From NCBI GenBank assembly GCA_021234155.1, contig JAJEKV010000016.1:18534698-18598697 (forward strand): a stretch of 64,000 bases of DNA. Reading direction: 5' to 3'. Shown in pieces: positions 61,420 to 64,000 of the stretch. A program made the translations under genes and the position numbers. Numbering within the stretch: position 1 is the first letter of the stretch; the number at the start of each line of letters is the position of its first letter. This stretch comes from Isoetes taiwanensis. Its lineage: Eukaryota; Streptophyta; Lycopodiopsida; Isoetales; Isoetaceae. Under the pieces are notes generated by a model. That model had not been told where the DNA came from and searched no databases. It worked only from the letters and a program-made list of their open reading frames with translations.

Positions 61420-64000
61420 TTATAAATTCGTTTCTTCAATGGCCTAGGTTATTTCCACGTTTCGACCACCTCTGTGCATGCTCCGGATTTTAGTATCTCA
61501 ATGTTACATTTATTTTGGCCGCCCCCTAGCCGAATGAAAAGAGGCCACTAAATGAGCTCTTTTCCATAGAGCTTTTTCAAGGGTTTTCCCATGTTGATAA
61601 TGAGAGGTTCTAGTGCTCCACCATGGTGCGCTCAAGGATTTCCTAATGTCACCTCATTCTCATTTTTGCCATTTCCATAAACCATAGTCTACCTATCATC
61701 ATACTTTTAACTGCATGCATCTTCAAAAGACAAGATCATCCCAATTACGTGTTATAGAGACAAGACCATTCCTATTAGTGCTCTCTGAGCTTACTTTTGT
61801 GATCAAAGAAGTATTTTTCACTAAGTGCCAGCACATGAAAGAATTGAAATCTCTCTTTTTGCCTCTACGGGATATTGCTATTCTCTATAATGGCTACTTT
61901 AGTACGAAAGATATGGAGTTCTAGGATCTACAAAAGTTATGATAGCATTTTTGCTATCTTTTAGATTATTAGCTAGCCTACGGAGAGTACTTGCATGTAA
62001 GTAACATGTTGTGATACTACAGATCATCTAGACTATTGACTTTGGAATCGATGGATGCCAAACAAGTGCTACGATCCTAAAATGTAGACACTATTTCCTT
62101 TCCATGCATATTGATGTCATCACATTAACATCATCTTGCTAGGTTCGGCATGCCCTTATCTAACGCAGGAGGAAACAATAGCAGGAAGCGCTAAGAAGGA
62201 ATTGGCCATGTTTGTCTCTCCTAGATCTAAGATGAAAAGCATGGATAATATGGGCCCAATGTAAATCCACATGCCCTCACGTAAACTTAAATGAAAAGTG
62301 CAACAAATAGAATGAATATTCGAGCTTGCATATTGGCACAAGTGGGCTCCAGCCATCAAGAGGTGCAAGAGGTGTTGGGGTAGCATATTCGTGAGTCGTG
62401 CTTGCCTCTAGGCCATAGATAATTATCCTTATTTGTGTTATATGATCCCACAAGATGGATACATGGTGGTATAGCAAAATTAGCAATATATTCTAAACTT
62501 CCATTCAACATAGTTAATATTATTGATATTATGCATGTATTTTGCAATAAAAGGAGGCTCTTACTAGCTTAAGCAAAAGGGGGTTGTAATTATATGGTTT
62601 TAGAGGGGCCTTAAGGGTCTTATATGCAGCTTTGGTATTTCTAGATAGATAGTAGAGTATTGAGACATGAAATTATAATACAACCAAAAAGGCAGGATGT
62701 TCAAGTGACGTGTTGATCCCCCTATAGGTCAATAAGTTATACTATTCTGTTTTCCTCCACTTCTTGGACATGATAGAATCTCATCAAAAATTTTGTATGC
62801 AGGTACTAAAATGACCCATAGTGTCATTGATGAGGAAAACGTTGTCTTGTCTGATACTAAAGTATAGTGCTGCAATGTGAGCCCCTGCACATCCATATCA
62901 CTTAGTCCATGTCATCAATCCAGTCTATATGTTTAAGAGCTATCTCATTTCATTGAGTTATATCTATTCATCTTTTGTGTCCTTTGGTAGAGTATATGTA
63001 TTTATGCACGGGGTTCTTCCATCATTATCATCGCCCAATTTTTCTTTCGTGCATGTTACTCCTTGTTTTCCATGGGGCTGACCTTAGAGGTTTGGATCAG
63101 ATTGCTAATCTGAAGAATAGAGGCAAAGGATGAACCACTGGTGGTGATGCAAGAGAGCAAATAAGGTTGATCTTTGTGTGGGCTGTAAAGGAAGTACAAT
63201 AGTAGATCACACAATATCTTAAAAATGTGGAACATGAAGGGCAATCTCAAAATTGAAGTCATCATGATACGAAGTTGGAAAAAGAAGGCAAAGATTCATC
63301 AAGGATATTTAACCTCCTCTTATTGGAAAATTAGTAATACCTTAAGTGATTGAATTTCTCCTCAATGAGGGATGGAAACATAAAACTTAAACAAGTTTTT
63401 CCATAACTGATATAAATTCAAGAAACCACATATTAGCCTTTTAAAGCAATCAAAAAGAGGAAAAAAGAGAGAGGAAGAAGTAGAGATGTAAAGACCCCCA
63501 AAGGGCTTATTTTTCTTCAATTTTGCTTATATGTGCATGCTGTTTAAATGACCTTCAATCAAAAAGAACTTTCCATTCATTCAACATCAATTTTCTAATT
63601 ACGACAACGACAATGGCAACAACAAGGGGAAGAAAGGGAGAATGAGAGGCAGAAGGAGAAGGATTTTATATATACCATACTAACATTGCTCTGAGGATCC
63701 TATCCCCATATAGAAAAGGATGTCGTTGTCAATATTGTGAAAGATAAACCACAAGAAGTACCCCATTTATTATTCATTTCAAGGGTCATGTTTGTGATAT
63801 TGCTTGCATCCCCCATGATATTGCTATCTCTTTGGTCCTACACATTTTTGGTATATGCATGGATTGCTCCATATCTCTCAGATTTTATCATCAAATTGCA
63901 GAGGCCTCCAGGTCGCCAAATGGAGGTGGAAAATAAATTAGTGTTGAGTCATACATAATGGTAAAGCCAGTCGCAGCAGCTATGTATAGATGATATGCTT
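61420..64000. other. No recognisable gene
   Basis: Upstream of the DUF599 gene and beyond. Short frames (61715-61924 plus, 62156-62386 minus, 63737-63958 plus) match no family I recognise. AT-rich, no clear repeats except (GACAAC)-like runs near 63601-63620. Confidence 0.4.

Overview
The window looks like nuclear DNA of a land plant with a large, repeat-filled genome. Host genes have introns, the promoter elements are plant-like, and Ty3/gypsy chromoviruses, CACTA elements, LINEs and foldback elements are layered on one another. One captured gene fragment (minus strand, 2.6-3.2 kb) belongs to a family I associate with ferns, lycophytes and bryophytes, and the PPR remnants are of the plant DYW-type. 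A fern or other non-flowering plant is my best guess, but it is only an inference.

Only two genes look intact. One is a single-exon IFRD-family gene (33676-35016, +). The other is a two-exon DUF599 membrane-protein gene (60577-61389, -). Broken host genes are: a heparanase-like (GH79) last exon (21386-21579, -, with its last codons displaced to 12807, +), a KAB1-type aldo-keto reductase pseudogene (23898-25257, -), two PPR fragments (43.7-44.0 and 46.85-47.24 kb, +) and one exon of a BAT1-like amino-acid permease (46004-46252, +).

Layout: 1-5.5 kb is a decayed gypsy element split by a 1,289-bp CACTA element and by a second insertion carrying an intron-containing gene fragment. 5.5-6.7 kb holds two LINE 3' ends. 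8.76-9.4 kb is an L1-like 3' end. 11.5-12.8 kb and 17.0-21.4 kb are the two halves of one gypsy element, separated by an inversion. 23.9-25.3 kb is the aldo-keto reductase locus with foldback insertions. 27.6-30.3 kb is a 2.6-kb AT-rich element with TTAA target duplications. 33.2-39 kb is the IFRD gene followed by a field of local tandem duplications. 39.6-43.4 kb is AT-rich DNA with SINE-like and direct repeats. 43.6-47.9 kb is a patchwork of PPR and permease fragments, a palindromic pair of LTRs and an element with an 8-bp target duplication. 48.3-53.5 kb is a nearly full-length but frameshifted APE-type LINE on the minus strand. 58-60.2 kb has an inverted repeat and a tRNA-like SINE. The rest is non-coding as far as I can read.

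The strongest result is the split gypsy element. It has two 233-bp LTRs, complementary truncations inside integrase, the same 5-bp target duplication (CCGGA) on both outer edges, and a heparanase reading frame that runs across the empty site. Together these show one insertion into a heparanase exon followed by a roughly 5.4-kb inversion.
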